Source: an uncultured Collinsella sp. (GTDB taxonomy: Bacteria; Actinomycetota; Coriobacteriia; Coriobacteriales; Coriobacteriaceae). Taken from it: a DNA stretch of 23,791 nucleotides. Location: the NCBI GenBank assembly GCA_959596505.1, contig CAUFWM010000024.1, forward strand, positions 1-23,791. The letters run 5' to 3'. The position numbers were made by a program, and so were the translations under genes. Positions 1 to 6,693 of this stretch are shown here, one piece after another (the first letter of the stretch is position 1; every line of letters begins with the position of its first letter). The notes under the pieces are model-generated. The model had not been told where the DNA came from. It did no database searches and saw only the letters and a program-made list of their open reading frames with translations.

Positions 1-47
1 CACATGATAAAGGTGAACAGCAGGCTCTCTCGTTTGTTGATAGGCAT
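1..47 (-). CDS. Small membrane protein, probably DUF2798 family (5' end only)
   Basis: Only the first 15 codons or so are in the window; the gene runs off the left edge. The readable N-terminus is MPINKRESLLFTFIM, which resembles the start of DUF2798-type small membrane proteins: a short basic cap followed directly by a hydrophobic helix. The ATG at 47 is preferred because it gives this usual short cap; an in-frame ATG at 56 would add three residues (MPF) but sits only two bases after the AAAGGA ribosome binding site. A terminator at 92-138 separates it from thrE, so it should have its own promoter, although I see no convincing one. Family assignment rests on a short stretch and is tentative. 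Confidence 0.5.
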   Translation of the reverse strand, partial: MPINKRESLLFTFIM

Positions 48-91
48 AAAGGGCATGGTCCTTTCTGTGTTACGCCGCGGCACCACGCAAC

Positions 92-138
92 AAAAACGAG
101 CGGGCGAGATGGAGCTGTTGGGACTTCATCTCGCCCGC
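92..138 (-). terminator. Rho-independent terminator downstream of thrE
   Basis: A perfect 12-bp GC-rich stem pairs 100-111 with 127-138 around a 15-base loop. Read on the minus strand, the stem is followed within a few bases by TTTTT (complement of 92-96). There is no T-run on the plus-strand side, so it acts for leftward transcription and should end the thrE transcript before the DUF2798-like gene. Confidence 0.75.
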
Positions 139-140
139 CC

Positions 141-256
141 GTGATACGTGCGTCTGTGACTACTTATGTGGTGGAACTACCCTAACACGAACGGCACGCG
201 CTTCGTAAGCGTTGAGTTTATGAAGATGCAGGGCACCAATAATCCCCGACCCCATA
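141..256. other. Unassigned gap segment with coding-like base composition
   Basis: No recognisable gene. From about 160 to 256 one plus-strand frame (with an ATG at 166) has strongly G/C-biased third positions, about 75 percent against roughly 40 percent at positions one and two, which is the pattern of real genes here. The frame then runs into the palindromes at 257-359 and stops at 361-363. There is no ribosome binding site before the ATG, and the peptide resembles nothing I know. It may be a decayed gene fragment. Confidence 0.25.
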
Positions 257-323
257 AGTTGCGGTGGAATACGGACTGTTTTGACCCTTTAAACAGCAAT
301 TCAGTCCCTATTTCACCGCAACT
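257..323. repeat. Imperfect inverted repeat, 26-base arms
   Basis: The arms 257-282 and 298-323 are complementary at 22 of 26 positions; the outer ten bases (AGTTGCGGTG) and an inner GGACTG block match perfectly. A second, nested pairing is possible between CTGTTT (near 275-281) and AAACAG (291-296). On the minus strand the arm contains AGGGACTGAATT, similar to the loop core AGGGACAGGTT of the hairpins at 327-359 and 7897-7933. It looks like a palindromic intergenic element rather than a terminator, since no T-run follows. Confidence 0.6.
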
Positions 324-326
324 CAT

Positions 327-359
327 TTGGTGCAAAGTAACCTGTCCCCCTTGCACCAA
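327..359 (-). repeat. Hairpin abutting the thrE stop codon (loop-conserved family, copy A)
   Basis: A perfect 9-bp stem pairs 327-335 (TTGGTGCAA) with 351-359 (TTGCACCAA) around a 15-base loop. On the minus strand the loop contains GGGACAGGTTA. The hairpin directly follows the thrE TAA (362-360). A second hairpin with an unrelated stem but nearly the same loop core sits at the rph stop codon (7897-7933). No T-run follows, so it is not a standard intrinsic terminator. Confidence 0.65.
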
Positions 360-1928
360 TTAGCTGGTGTGGCGCCAGCGAGGGTCGGTGAGCGTACGCG
401 CCACACCCAGACCAACGGGCAAAAACGCCACGATGAGCACTGCACGCACAAACCAGCCGAGCATATTGACCGTGTCGAAGGTGCACATGTAATACATCGA
501 GCGATACAGATACAAGCCCGGCACCATAATGACAATCGATGGCACCGTGAGGGCGATGCGTGGGTAGGTGAGCTTGATTTCGGCTAAGCTCGCGAGCAGT
601 CCCGATACCAGCGCGCCGATAAACGCTGCTGCCTCGGGAGGCATGCCCGCGCTCAGGCCCAAGAAGGGAAGCAGCGTCGGCGCATCGACGAGCGTAAGGC
701 GCAAGGTATTAGACACGGCGCCGATGAGCCCTGCCGCCGCCGCCATCTTTACCGGACTGTTGAACATAACCGAGAAGCCAAATACGCCGATAAAGCTCAT
801 CAGCATGCGCAAGAGCGTAAGAGCCAACGGTGAGAGACCAAGCGGGGCAAAGTCATCCGGCGCCAGTCCCACACACTCGGCAACCATCCAACCTACGAGG
901 GTCGCCATCACGATAATTGACACAGCATACGAAAGACGCTCGATGCCGCTTCGCATGTCGAGCTTAGCGATGTCGAGGCCTGCCGTAATGAGGGGAAAAC
1001 CGGGAATCACAAAGAGCATGGCGCCGATATAGCCTTCTTGGTGCGACATTGCCCCTGGAATGACCTGGCCAAGGCCGAGCAATGCCAGCAGATACGAAAC
1101 GCAAGCGAGCGCAACGCCGATCGTCAGCGCGCTAAACTGGCCAAGACCCTGCTTGAGAATATGGGAGCGAGCAAAGTTGCCGACACCGGCGCCTACGAAT
1201 GCGCAGGCCATCTCGATAGGACCGCCGCCGAGCAAAAAGACGAAGGCGCCGCAAGCACAGGCTGCCGCAAGGCCCTGTTGCCAGGGAGCGTAATCGGGCT
1301 TTGAGCTCTCAACGGTCTTGAGCATCTCGTGGTACTCGTGCACGGTAAACCGGCGCCCGTAAATCTCGATTTCCTTTAAGAAGCTCTCCATCATCCAAAT
1401 GCGATGAGTATTGACCCCCGTTGTGGGTAGGCTGACGACCTCGTTAAAGCAGTGGCCATCTTCGATGCAGGTGCACTCAAACGACAGAAGACTCAGGTCG
1501 ACGTGAATCGTGACGCCGAGTACGGCAGCAACACGATTCATGGTATCGCGCACGCGCCAGGCACCTGTTCCGCTTGCCAGCATGAGCATGCCGGTGCGGC
1601 AGATAATGGATGACTTATCGGTGAGCGGCGCATCGACGGCAAGTTCATCGCCTGCCGTCACGATCTGGTGCCAGTCAGTTTTCATATGGAGTGCGCCGGC
1701 ACGAGCGCCGTGGTGCATAGGGACTCTCGAAAGCAGCGAGTCCAGGCGCGAAGACTGTGGGGGCTCTGCTGATTCGACCTCGTCCTCGTCGGGCTCTTCA
1801 CCAACAAGGTCGAAGGCATCGAGCGACGCCGGCTCGCGACGATCGATCAGCTCCTCGTCCTCATCATCAAAGTAGTTGAACTGATCGAGCATGTCCTCTT
1901 CAATTGCACGCTCGCTCGCGTCGTCCAT
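360..1928 (-). CDS. Threonine/serine exporter family protein (ThrE-like)
   Basis: A 522-residue membrane protein of the ThrE family, predicted to export threonine and serine by proton-coupled antiport. An acidic N-terminal tail of about 60 residues (many D and E) precedes a DUF1212-type soluble domain (to roughly residue 210). The rest is about ten hydrophobic segments covering the ThrE core and the DUF3815-like half. Family-typical stretches include FVIPGFPLITAGLDIAKLD and, near the end, VPSIVIMVPGLYLYR, so both halves are present in one chain. The start at 1928 is chosen because GGAAGGGAG lies seven bases upstream; an in-frame ATG at 1961 has no proper ribosome binding site. A hairpin directly follows the stop codon and a true terminator lies at 92-138. 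Substrate is inferred from family only. Confidence 0.85.
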   Translation of the reverse strand: MDDASERAIEEDMLDQFNYFDDEDEELIDRREPASLDAFDLVGEEPDEDEVESAEPPQSSRLDSLLSRVPMHHGARAGALHMKTDWHQIVTAGDELAVDAPLTDKSSIICRTGMLMLASGTGAWRVRDTMNRVAAVLGVTIHVDLSLLSFECTCIEDGHCFNEVVSLPTTGVNTHRIWMMESFLKEIEIYGRRFTVHEYHEMLKTVESSKPDYAPWQQGLAAACACGAFVFLLGGGPIEMACAFVGAGVGNFARSHILKQGLGQFSALTIGVALACVSYLLALLGLGQVIPGAMSHQEGYIGAMLFVIPGFPLITAGLDIAKLDMRSGIERLSYAVSIIVMATLVGWMVAECVGLAPDDFAPLGLSPLALTLLRMLMSFIGVFGFSVMFNSPVKMAAAAGLIGAVSNTLRLTLVDAPTLLPFLGLSAGMPPEAAAFIGALVSGLLASLAEIKLTYPRIALTVPSIVIMVPGLYLYRSMYYMCTFDTVNMLGWFVRAVLIVAFLPVGLGVARTLTDPRWRHTS

Positions 1929-2028
1929 ATAGACGCTCCCTTCCTGCCGACTAACTCCCATCCTAGGCAGCGACGGCTAAAGGAAATATAAAAGAGACGA
2001 CTGTCATGCGAGCCATGTGCGCAATAGC

Positions 2029-2060
2029 CGTTGGGCAGTCGTTTAAGAACGCCCCCAACG
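2029..2060. repeat. Small hairpin in the lysS-thrE gap
   Basis: CGTTGGG at 2029-2035 pairs with CCCAACG at 2054-2060, and inside it a second CGTT/AACG stem can form. No T-run follows on either strand. It adds to a highly structured 304-base gap that has no gene; function unknown. Confidence 0.35.
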
Positions 2061-2090
2061 ACAACGTCGATGTGTTGGCAACGCCAGCGA

Positions 2091-2189
2091 GCGGGCCGCA
2101 TTTGAGACAAGGTGACGTGAAACGAAAGGGCGCTGACCTTCTGGTCGCGCCCTTGAAGTTGAACGTCAGATTGTCCAAATGCGGCCCGC
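2091..2189. repeat. 99-base palindromic element downstream of lysS
   Basis: The ends 2091-2104 and 2176-2189 pair perfectly over 14 bp. After one bulged base, 2106-2110 pairs with 2171-2175, then TGACGT (2113-2118) with ACGTCA (2163-2168). An inner hairpin pairs 2126-2133 with 2147-2154 (AAGGGCGC/GCGCCCTT) and 2135-2138 with 2143-2146, with a TTCT tetraloop. The whole element can fold into one long stem. There is no T-run and no ORF worth calling. It could be a dispersed palindromic repeat or a structured lysS 3' UTR. Confidence 0.6.
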
Positions 2190-2203
2190 GCAGCGTCGGC
2201 CGG

Positions 2204-2227
2204 TCCGCCGTTCGGTAGAACGGCGGA
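2204..2227 (-). terminator. Possible lysS terminator hairpin without T-run
   Basis: A perfect 10-bp stem (2204-2213 with 2218-2227) with the tetraloop GGTA lies six bases beyond the lysS stop codon. On the minus strand it is followed by GC-rich sequence rather than T residues, so it may only protect the 3' end or act together with the 99-base palindrome that follows. Confidence 0.4.
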
Positions 2228-2232
2228 ACCAA

Positions 2233-4197
2233 TTAGTACATCTTTGCGCCGGCGGGGATGGAAGCGTCGAGCTGGATCAGGTTGAGGCGCTCCTCGCCCT
2301 CCTCCTCGTGGATGGCACTGATCAGCATGCCGCAGCTGGGAATACCCATCATCTTGCGCGGAGGCAGATTGGTGATGGCGAGCAGCGTCTTGCCGACCAG
2401 ATCCTCGGGCTCATAGTATTCATGGATGCCGGAGAGGATGGTGCGGTCGGTACCGGTACCGTCGTCGAGCGTAAAGTTCAGCAGCTTCTTGGACTTCTTG
2501 ACGGCCTCGCATGCCTTGACCTTCACAGCGCGGAAATCGCTCTTGGAGAAGGTATCAAAGTCGACGAACTCCTCAAACAGCGGCTCAACGGCGATCTTGG
2601 AGTAATCGAGCGTGGGCTTGAGCGACTTGACGAACGGGCTTGCGGCGTTGCCGGCCTCTGCAGCCTTGGCGGCAGCGGCACCGGACTGGAAACCCTTCTC
2701 GGGCTTCATGTGCGGGAACAGCAGGACGTCGCGAATGGAAGCCTGGTTGGTAAGCAGCATGACCACGCGGTCGATACCAATGCCAATGCCGCCCGCGGGA
2801 GGCATACCGTACTCGAGGGCGCGCACGTAGTCCTCGTCATACTCCATAGCCTCGTCGTCGCCGCCGGCCTTCTCGGCCATCTGGGCAGCAAAGCGCTCGG
2901 CCTGGTCGACCGGGTCATTGAGCTCGGAGAATGCGTTGGCGTACTCGTGGCCGGCGATGACCAGCTCAAAGCGGTGCGTCAGGCGCGGATCGTCCTCAAA
3001 GCGCTTGGCAAGCGGGCTGACCTCGATGGGGTAATCGCATATGAAGGTCGGATTGACGATGGTGTCCTCGCCCAGCTCATCGTAAATCTCGGCGATGATC
3101 TTGCCAGCAGTCCACTCGGGCTTAATCTCCAGGCCCTTCTCGCGTGCGGCGGCGGCAAGCTCCTCGACCGGCGTGTCGATGGTGACCTGCTTGCCGAGCA
3201 CGTCCGAGACGATGTCGGTCATGGGACGGCTTGCCCACTCACCGGAAAGATCGATGGTCTGACCCTGGTACTCAATGACCTCGGGGTTGCCGATGGCCTT
3301 GTTGGCAGCCTTGATGACACCCTGGGCGAGTGCCTTCATGCCCTCGAGATCGGAGAAGGCACGATAGGCCTCCATCGTGGTGAACTCGGGGTTGTGGGTG
3401 AGGTCCATACCCTCGTTGCGGAAGATGCGGCCGATCTCGAAGACGCGCTCAAAGCCACCGACGATGCAGCGCTTGAGGTGCAGCTCGGTAGCAATGCGCA
3501 GGTAGCACTCCTGATCGAGCGCGTTGAAGTGCGTGATGAACGGCTTGGCCGTAGCGCCGCCCTGAATGGTCTGCAGGATGGGGGTCTCGACCTCCATGTA
3601 GCCGTCAGATTCCATGAAGCGGCGGAAGGTGGAGAGAATCTGCGAGCGCTTGCGGAAGGTCTCGCGAACATCGTCGTTGGCAATCAGGTCGACATAGCGC
3701 TGACGATAGCGGGTCTCCTTGTCGGAGAGGCCGTGGAACTTCTCGGGCAGCGGGCGAACGGCCTTGGAGAGCAGCGTCGCGCTCTTGGGGGCAACGGAGA
3801 GCTGGCCGCGCTTGGTGCGAACAACCACGCCGGTCACGCCCAGGATATCGCCAAGGTCGAGAGCCTTGAGCGTATTCCAAGCTGCCTCGTCCATGTCGTT
3901 GATGCGGCAGAACAGCTGAATCTCGGCGGTAGCGTCGCGCACGACGATAAACATGATCTTGCCCTGACCGCGCTTGGCGACCACGCGGCCGCCGATCTTC
4001 ACGACGTCCTCAGTATCCTCGCCATCGGCAAGATCGGCATATTTGGCCTCAATGTCGACGACATAGTCCTCGATCTCGGAGTGCTCGGGATAGGGGTTCT
4101 GGCCCACCTCGAACAGGGCGGCGCGCTTTGCCAGACGCGTGGCGCGCTCGTCGTTGAGCGTCGAGGCCTGATCGGCGACGTTCTGGTTCTCTGCCAT
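2233..4197 (-). CDS. lysS: Lysine--tRNA ligase (class II) with C-terminal Trbp111/EMAP-type tRNA-binding domain
   Basis: Charges tRNA-Lys with lysine in the cytoplasm. The 654 residues are about 150 longer than a usual bacterial LysRS. Residues 66-140 form the anticodon-binding OB fold; the class II core follows, with motif 2 around 257-275 (RIFRNEGMDLTHNPEFT) and motif 3 around 469-480 (GGIGIGIDRVVM), ending near 500. An Ala-rich linker (505-520) leads to a second OB fold at about 546-654 that matches the Trbp111/MetG C-terminal domain: SDFRAVKV, KKLLNFTLDDG, RTILSGI, PEDLVGKTLLAITNLPPRK and GIPSCGMLISA. This domain is best known on MetRS and as free Trbp111, so the fusion is notable. GAGGAG lies seven bases before the ATG. 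greA is upstream, separated by a hairpin. Confidence 0.96.
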   Translation of the reverse strand: MAENQNVADQASTLNDERATRLAKRAALFEVGQNPYPEHSEIEDYVVDIEAKYADLADGEDTEDVVKIGGRVVAKRGQGKIMFIVVRDATAEIQLFCRINDMDEAAWNTLKALDLGDILGVTGVVVRTKRGQLSVAPKSATLLSKAVRPLPEKFHGLSDKETRYRQRYVDLIANDDVRETFRKRSQILSTFRRFMESDGYMEVETPILQTIQGGATAKPFITHFNALDQECYLRIATELHLKRCIVGGFERVFEIGRIFRNEGMDLTHNPEFTTMEAYRAFSDLEGMKALAQGVIKAANKAIGNPEVIEYQGQTIDLSGEWASRPMTDIVSDVLGKQVTIDTPVEELAAAAREKGLEIKPEWTAGKIIAEIYDELGEDTIVNPTFICDYPIEVSPLAKRFEDDPRLTHRFELVIAGHEYANAFSELNDPVDQAERFAAQMAEKAGGDDEAMEYDEDYVRALEYGMPPAGGIGIGIDRVVMLLTNQASIRDVLLFPHMKPEKGFQSGAAAAKAAEAGNAASPFVKSLKPTLDYSKIAVEPLFEEFVDFDTFSKSDFRAVKVKACEAVKKSKKLLNFTLDDGTGTDRTILSGIHEYYEPEDLVGKTLLAITNLPPRKMMGIPSCGMLISAIHEEEGEERLNLIQLDASIPAGAKMY

Positions 4198-4215
4198 AAG
4201 TTAGCTCCTCAAACT

Positions 4216-4248
4216 AAAACGCTCCCCAGGATTCGGTCCCAGGGAGCG
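4216..4248 (-). terminator. Weak terminator or attenuator between greA and lysS
   Basis: CGCTCCC (4220-4226) pairs with GGGAGCG (4242-4248); a symmetric CA/CA internal loop and a GGA/TCC stem with a TTCGG loop continue the helix. On the minus strand TTTT follows the stem directly (complement of 4216-4219). The short T-run suggests partial termination, leaving some greA-lysS read-through. Confidence 0.55.
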
Positions 4249-4276
4249 AAAACATACCTTTACGCGGGACCGTGGT

Positions 4277-4747
4277 CTAGCGTGCGATCTTGGCGATGGT
4301 GTAGACGCGAGTCTTGCCAGAAGGCGTAACGACCTCAACGGAGTCGCCCTCGCCGTGACCGATGATGGCGTGACCGACCGGAGACTCGTTGGAGATCTTG
4401 TGCTCGAGCGAGTTGGTCTCGGTGGTACCGACGAGCGTGACTTCCATGACCTCACCGTTGGGATCGATCAGAGAAACGGTGGAACCGATGGAGACGGTCA
4501 GATCGCCCGTGGTGGCAGCAACCTGAGCGTTGGCGAGGATGGCCTGAATCTCGGCAATGCGAGCAGCATTCTGGGCCTGCTTGTCCTTGGCGGCATCGTA
4601 CTCGGAGTTCTCCGAAAGGTCGCCGAACGCGCGGGCTTCCTTGATGTCCTCGACGATCTCCTTGGCGTAATCGCCCTCACGCCAAGCGAGCTCCTCGACG
4701 AGCTTCTGGCGGCCCTCAGCGGTCAGTACGATCTGGCTTGCGTCCAT
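4277..4747 (-). CDS. greA: Transcription elongation factor GreA
   Basis: Rescues backtracked RNA polymerase by stimulating cleavage of the extruded 3' RNA end. The 156 residues match the normal GreA length. The N-terminal coiled-coil (about 1-75) carries the conserved tip ARAFGDLSENSEYDAAKDKQ, whose acidic residues reach the polymerase active site. The C-terminal FKBP-like domain follows, with SPVGHAIIGHGEGD. GGGGAG lies eight bases before the ATG. A perfect -35-like TTGACA lies on the minus strand at 4788-4783, just after the tatA terminator, but no good -10 is found at the right distance, so promoter placement is open. lysS lies downstream after a weak terminator, so the two may be partly cotranscribed. 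Confidence 0.96.
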   Translation of the reverse strand: MDASQIVLTAEGRQKLVEELAWREGDYAKEIVEDIKEARAFGDLSENSEYDAAKDKQAQNAARIAEIQAILANAQVAATTGDLTVSIGSTVSLIDPNGEVMEVTLVGTTETNSLEHKISNESPVGHAIIGHGEGDSVEVVTPSGKTRVYTIAKIAR

Positions 4748-4795
4748 ACGGATATCTCCCCAACTATGATGTAACGATCAACTGTCAACAAAACG

Positions 4796-4828
4796 AAAAA
4801 GACCGGCTAGCCTGCGGGCAAGCCGGTC
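4796..4828 (-). terminator. Rho-independent terminator of tatA
   Basis: GACCGGCT (4801-4808) pairs perfectly with AGCCGGTC (4821-4828). On the minus strand TTTTT (complement of 4796-4800) follows immediately. It lies 25 bases after the tatA stop codon. Confidence 0.85.
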
Positions 4829-4853
4829 AGGTGCTCACCCCAAAGGGATGGGA

Positions 4854-5129
4854 CTACTCTGCGTCCGCGTCGCTGTCCTCTGCCTGCTTTTTCTTGGCAG
4901 CAGCGAGCTTGGCCTCGAGCTCTGCGATCTCCTTGTCCTCCTTGGACTCCTCGACCACAACGTCCTCGGCCTGCTTGGTTTCGCCCTTATCGTCGCCCTC
5001 CATACCCTCGCGGATATTCTTGACGGTAGAGCCGAGAGACTTGCCGAGCTTCGGCAGGTTCTTAGGCCCGAAGATGATCAAGACAACGATGAGAATAATG
5101 ATGAGCTCAGGAGCCCTCAGTCCAAACAT
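4854..5129 (-). CDS. tatA: Sec-independent (Tat) protein translocase subunit TatA
   Basis: Forms the pore-lining oligomer of the twin-arginine translocase, which exports folded proteins. The 91 residues fit TatA: a short N-terminus, one membrane helix at about residues 8-20 (ELIIILIVVLIIFG), the hinge FGPKNLPKLGKSLG, an amphipathic helix, and a charged tail with a Lys/Glu-rich coiled region (about 60-85). The start at 5129 is set by GGAGG five to six bases upstream and by the family's usual N-terminus; the same frame stays open upstream through the tRNA-Pro gene, but that extension is not credible. No tatB or tatC is in the window. It has its own promoter (5166-5194) and terminator, so it is a monocistronic unit. 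Confidence 0.93.
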   Translation of the reverse strand: MFGLRAPELIIILIVVLIIFGPKNLPKLGKSLGSTVKNIREGMEGDDKGETKQAEDVVVEESKEDKEIAELEAKLAAAKKKQAEDSDADAE

Positions 5130-5165
5130 GTAGACCTCCACAATACAGCGAGACAAGCTCGAATG

Positions 5166-5194
5166 AGTATACCGCGGGTGCCGCGGTATCACAA
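5166..5194 (-). promoter_or_regulatory. tatA promoter with perfect dyad in the spacer
   Basis: On the minus strand TTGTGA (5194-5189) and TATACT (5171-5166) are separated by exactly 17 bases, near the sigma-70 consensus, with an expected start near 5159 and a leader of about 30 bases before the tatA ATG. The spacer is almost entirely a perfect 9-bp inverted repeat, ATACCGCGG (5169-5177) and CCGCGGTAT (5181-5189), with a three-base centre. A dyad in this position is where a repressor or a DNA-distorting activator would bind. Confidence 0.7.
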
Positions 5195-5202
5195 CAATAG
5201 CT

Positions 5203-5230
5203 AAAAAAAGGGACCGCAAGAAGCGGTCCC
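5203..5230 (-). terminator. Rho-independent terminator of tRNA-Pro
   Basis: GGGACCGC (5210-5217) pairs perfectly with GCGGTCCC (5223-5230) around AAGAA. On the minus strand TTTTTTT follows directly (complement of 5203-5209). It lies 11 bases beyond the tRNA 3' end and just upstream of the tatA promoter. Confidence 0.9.
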
Positions 5231-5241
5231 TCCTCATGCTC

Positions 5242-5318
5242 TGGTCGGGTTGACTGGATTTGAACCAGCGACCCCTGCGTCCCGAACGCAGTGCTCTACC
5301 AAACTGAGCCACAACCCG
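5242..5318 (-). tRNA. tRNA-Pro (anticodon CGG)
   Basis: A 77-base gene with encoded CCA. The acceptor stem CGGGTTG pairs with CAACCCG, the anticodon arm is CTGCG-TTCGGGA-CGCAG giving anticodon CGG (codon CCG), and the T arm contains GGTTCAAATCC. A TATAGT -10 element lies just upstream (5332-5327 on the minus strand) and a strong terminator follows. Confidence 0.97.
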
Positions 5319-5326
5319 TTAGCTCG

Positions 5327-5332
5327 ACTATA
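5327..5332 (-). promoter_or_regulatory. -10 element of the tRNA-Pro promoter
   Basis: TATAGT on the minus strand, about nine bases before the mature tRNA 5' end, so transcription would start almost at the tRNA. No clear -35 hexamer is seen at 16-18 bases upstream. Confidence 0.45.
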
Positions 5333-5367
5333 GTAACAAAGATTTTCGCCGCGTGCTAGAGAAATTT

Positions 5368-6264
5368 TTATTTCTTTGGCGCGTCGATTTGAACCGTGTT
5401 GGGAATAAGCTCAGTCGTGCAGGCCCACCAGCCATTTTGCTGGGCAGCTCCCGCAAGATGGGCTGCTGCAGCGACGGTATCACAAATGGCAAACGAGCAG
5501 GCACCCGAACCGCACACGTCCACGGCAACGGTTCCCTCCTGTGCGCGCAGCCAGTCGAGAACCGCCTGGATCCGCGGCTCCATCTGCGCGGATATGACGC
5601 CCAGATTGTTATGAACGAGCGCATATGCCGCCTCGGCATCGCCGGCGCGTAAGACAGAAGCAATCGCATCGGGTTTTTCCGCGGGCACCGGGCTCTCATC
5701 AAATCGTCGATACGCTTCAACCGTTGAAACGCTCGTCTCGTGCGGTTTGACCAATACGACAGGTGTCGCCGGAAGCACAGGATACTCAGTGGCCAGCACA
5801 TCTCCCCCGCCGACGTAGAGTGCGGGACTCGTGTGCAAAAAGAACGGCACGTCGGCGCCGATACCGCGAGCGATGTCATCGAGCGCGGGGTCGGCACGGT
5901 CGATACCCCACAGCTCGGCCAAGGCAACGATGACCGCAGCGGCATCCGTCGAGGGGCCTCCCAGGCCGGCGCACAGCGGGATACGCTTTTCGATCGTCAC
6001 GCACACGTTGGCATCGCGACCGTAACGCTCGGCCATAGCGATTGCCGCCCGATAGGCCGTATTTTTTTGCATGGGAAAATCGGATGCCGGAACCGTCTGG
6101 ACGGTCAACGCCTGCGCCGGCGTGACCGTCACGGCATCGGCTAGACCGACGGCTGCCATCAGGGAATCGACCCTGTGATAGCCGCGGGCGTCGCGCTCGG
6201 TATGAACCCCCAGATAGAGGTTAATCTTTGCCGGCGCGGTAAGGATGAGGGACCGATCGGTCAC
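5368..6264 (-). CDS. ispE: 4-diphosphocytidyl-2-C-methyl-D-erythritol kinase
   Basis: Phosphorylates CDP-ME in the MEP pathway to isoprenoid precursors, using ATP. The 298-residue GHMP kinase shows the N-terminal PAKINLYL (K13), the ATP-binding loop PLCAGLGGPSTDAA at about 96-109 (the usual GGGSSDAA is here GGPSTDAA), the catalytic region GADVPFFL (D138) and the C-terminal GSGACSFA in place of the common GSGPTVFA. The start is a GTG at 6264, with GAGGAG eight bases upstream inside the end of the veg-like gene; only two bases separate the genes, so translation is probably coupled. The substitutions are within conserved loops but keep the key Lys and Asp. Confidence 0.94.
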   Translation of the reverse strand: MTDRSLILTAPAKINLYLGVHTERDARGYHRVDSLMAAVGLADAVTVTPAQALTVQTVPASDFPMQKNTAYRAAIAMAERYGRDANVCVTIEKRIPLCAGLGGPSTDAAAVIVALAELWGIDRADPALDDIARGIGADVPFFLHTSPALYVGGGDVLATEYPVLPATPVVLVKPHETSVSTVEAYRRFDESPVPAEKPDAIASVLRAGDAEAAYALVHNNLGVISAQMEPRIQAVLDWLRAQEGTVAVDVCGSGACSFAICDTVAAAAHLAGAAQQNGWWACTTELIPNTVQIDAPKK

Positions 6265-6266
6265 CG

Positions 6267-6563
6267 TTAGTGCTCCTCGAGCTGGTTGCCGAGCGGGGTA
6301 AAGATATGTTCGCCGCTCTCGGGGTCGAACAGTTCGACCTGGCCGGTAAGGACATCGATGTACTGGTAGGACTGACGCGATTTGCGGCCGCGACGCTCGT
6401 CAACCTCAACGATAAAGACAGCGGGGTGGACGCTCTTGATGGTGCCCATGCGCTCGATGACGCGGGTACGGCCCATGTTGGCCTTAACCTTGACGCGATC
6501 GCCCACCATATCGGTCAGCTTCTCGTGGATGTCGTCGACGTGATTGACTTCCATCTCTTCCAT
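6267..6563 (-). CDS. Veg family protein
   Basis: A 98-residue protein of the Veg (DUF1021) family, small beta-barrel-like proteins conserved in Gram-positives; in Bacillus subtilis Veg affects biofilm matrix gene expression, but the biochemical role is unclear. Recognisable stretches are GDRVKVKANMGRTRVIERMG and the following FIVEVDE with SYQYIDVLTGQVEL. The ATG at 6563 is chosen because GGAGG lies eight bases upstream; the frame extends to a TTG at 6587 without support. The C-terminal codons for LEEH supply the ribosome binding site of ispE, two bases beyond the stop. A neighbouring veg-ispE pair is also known in Firmicutes, which supports both calls. Confidence 0.88.
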   Translation of the reverse strand: MEEMEVNHVDDIHEKLTDMVGDRVKVKANMGRTRVIERMGTIKSVHPAVFIVEVDERRGRKSRQSYQYIDVLTGQVELFDPESGEHIFTPLGNQLEEH

Positions 6564-6630
6564 GAATAGGGCCTCCAGAGGGTGCAATTCAAAAAGGGGA
6601 TAATACCCCTAAGATAGACAAAACTCTAAT

Positions 6631-6660
6631 ACTATAGCACCCTGTTGCAGCCATACGCAA
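6631..6660 (-). promoter_or_regulatory. Candidate promoter for veg-ispE
   Basis: On the minus strand TTGCGT (6660-6655) and TATAGT (6636-6631) are 18 bases apart, about 70 bases before the veg start. A short dyad, AGGGG-ATAATA-CCCCT, lies between the promoter and the gene (about 6595-6610). Confidence 0.4.
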
Positions 6661-6693
6661 GCAGCTAAAAAAGCCCGGTCCCAAATTGACTAC

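Noticed and set aside
1963..2232. 89-codon minus-strand ORF in the lysS-thrE gap
   Set aside because: It is a translation of the 99-base palindrome and flanking hairpins, without codon bias or ribosome binding site.
2179..4329. 716-codon plus-strand open frame opposite lysS
   Set aside because: It is the antisense shadow of lysS; the minus strand encodes an unmistakable LysRS with all motifs, and long antisense frames are expected where third positions are G/C-rich.
5130..5312. N-terminal extension of TatA into the tRNA-Pro gene
   Set aside because: It would translate the tRNA, its terminator and the tatA promoter; the ATG at 5129 has a good ribosome binding site and the family N-terminus.
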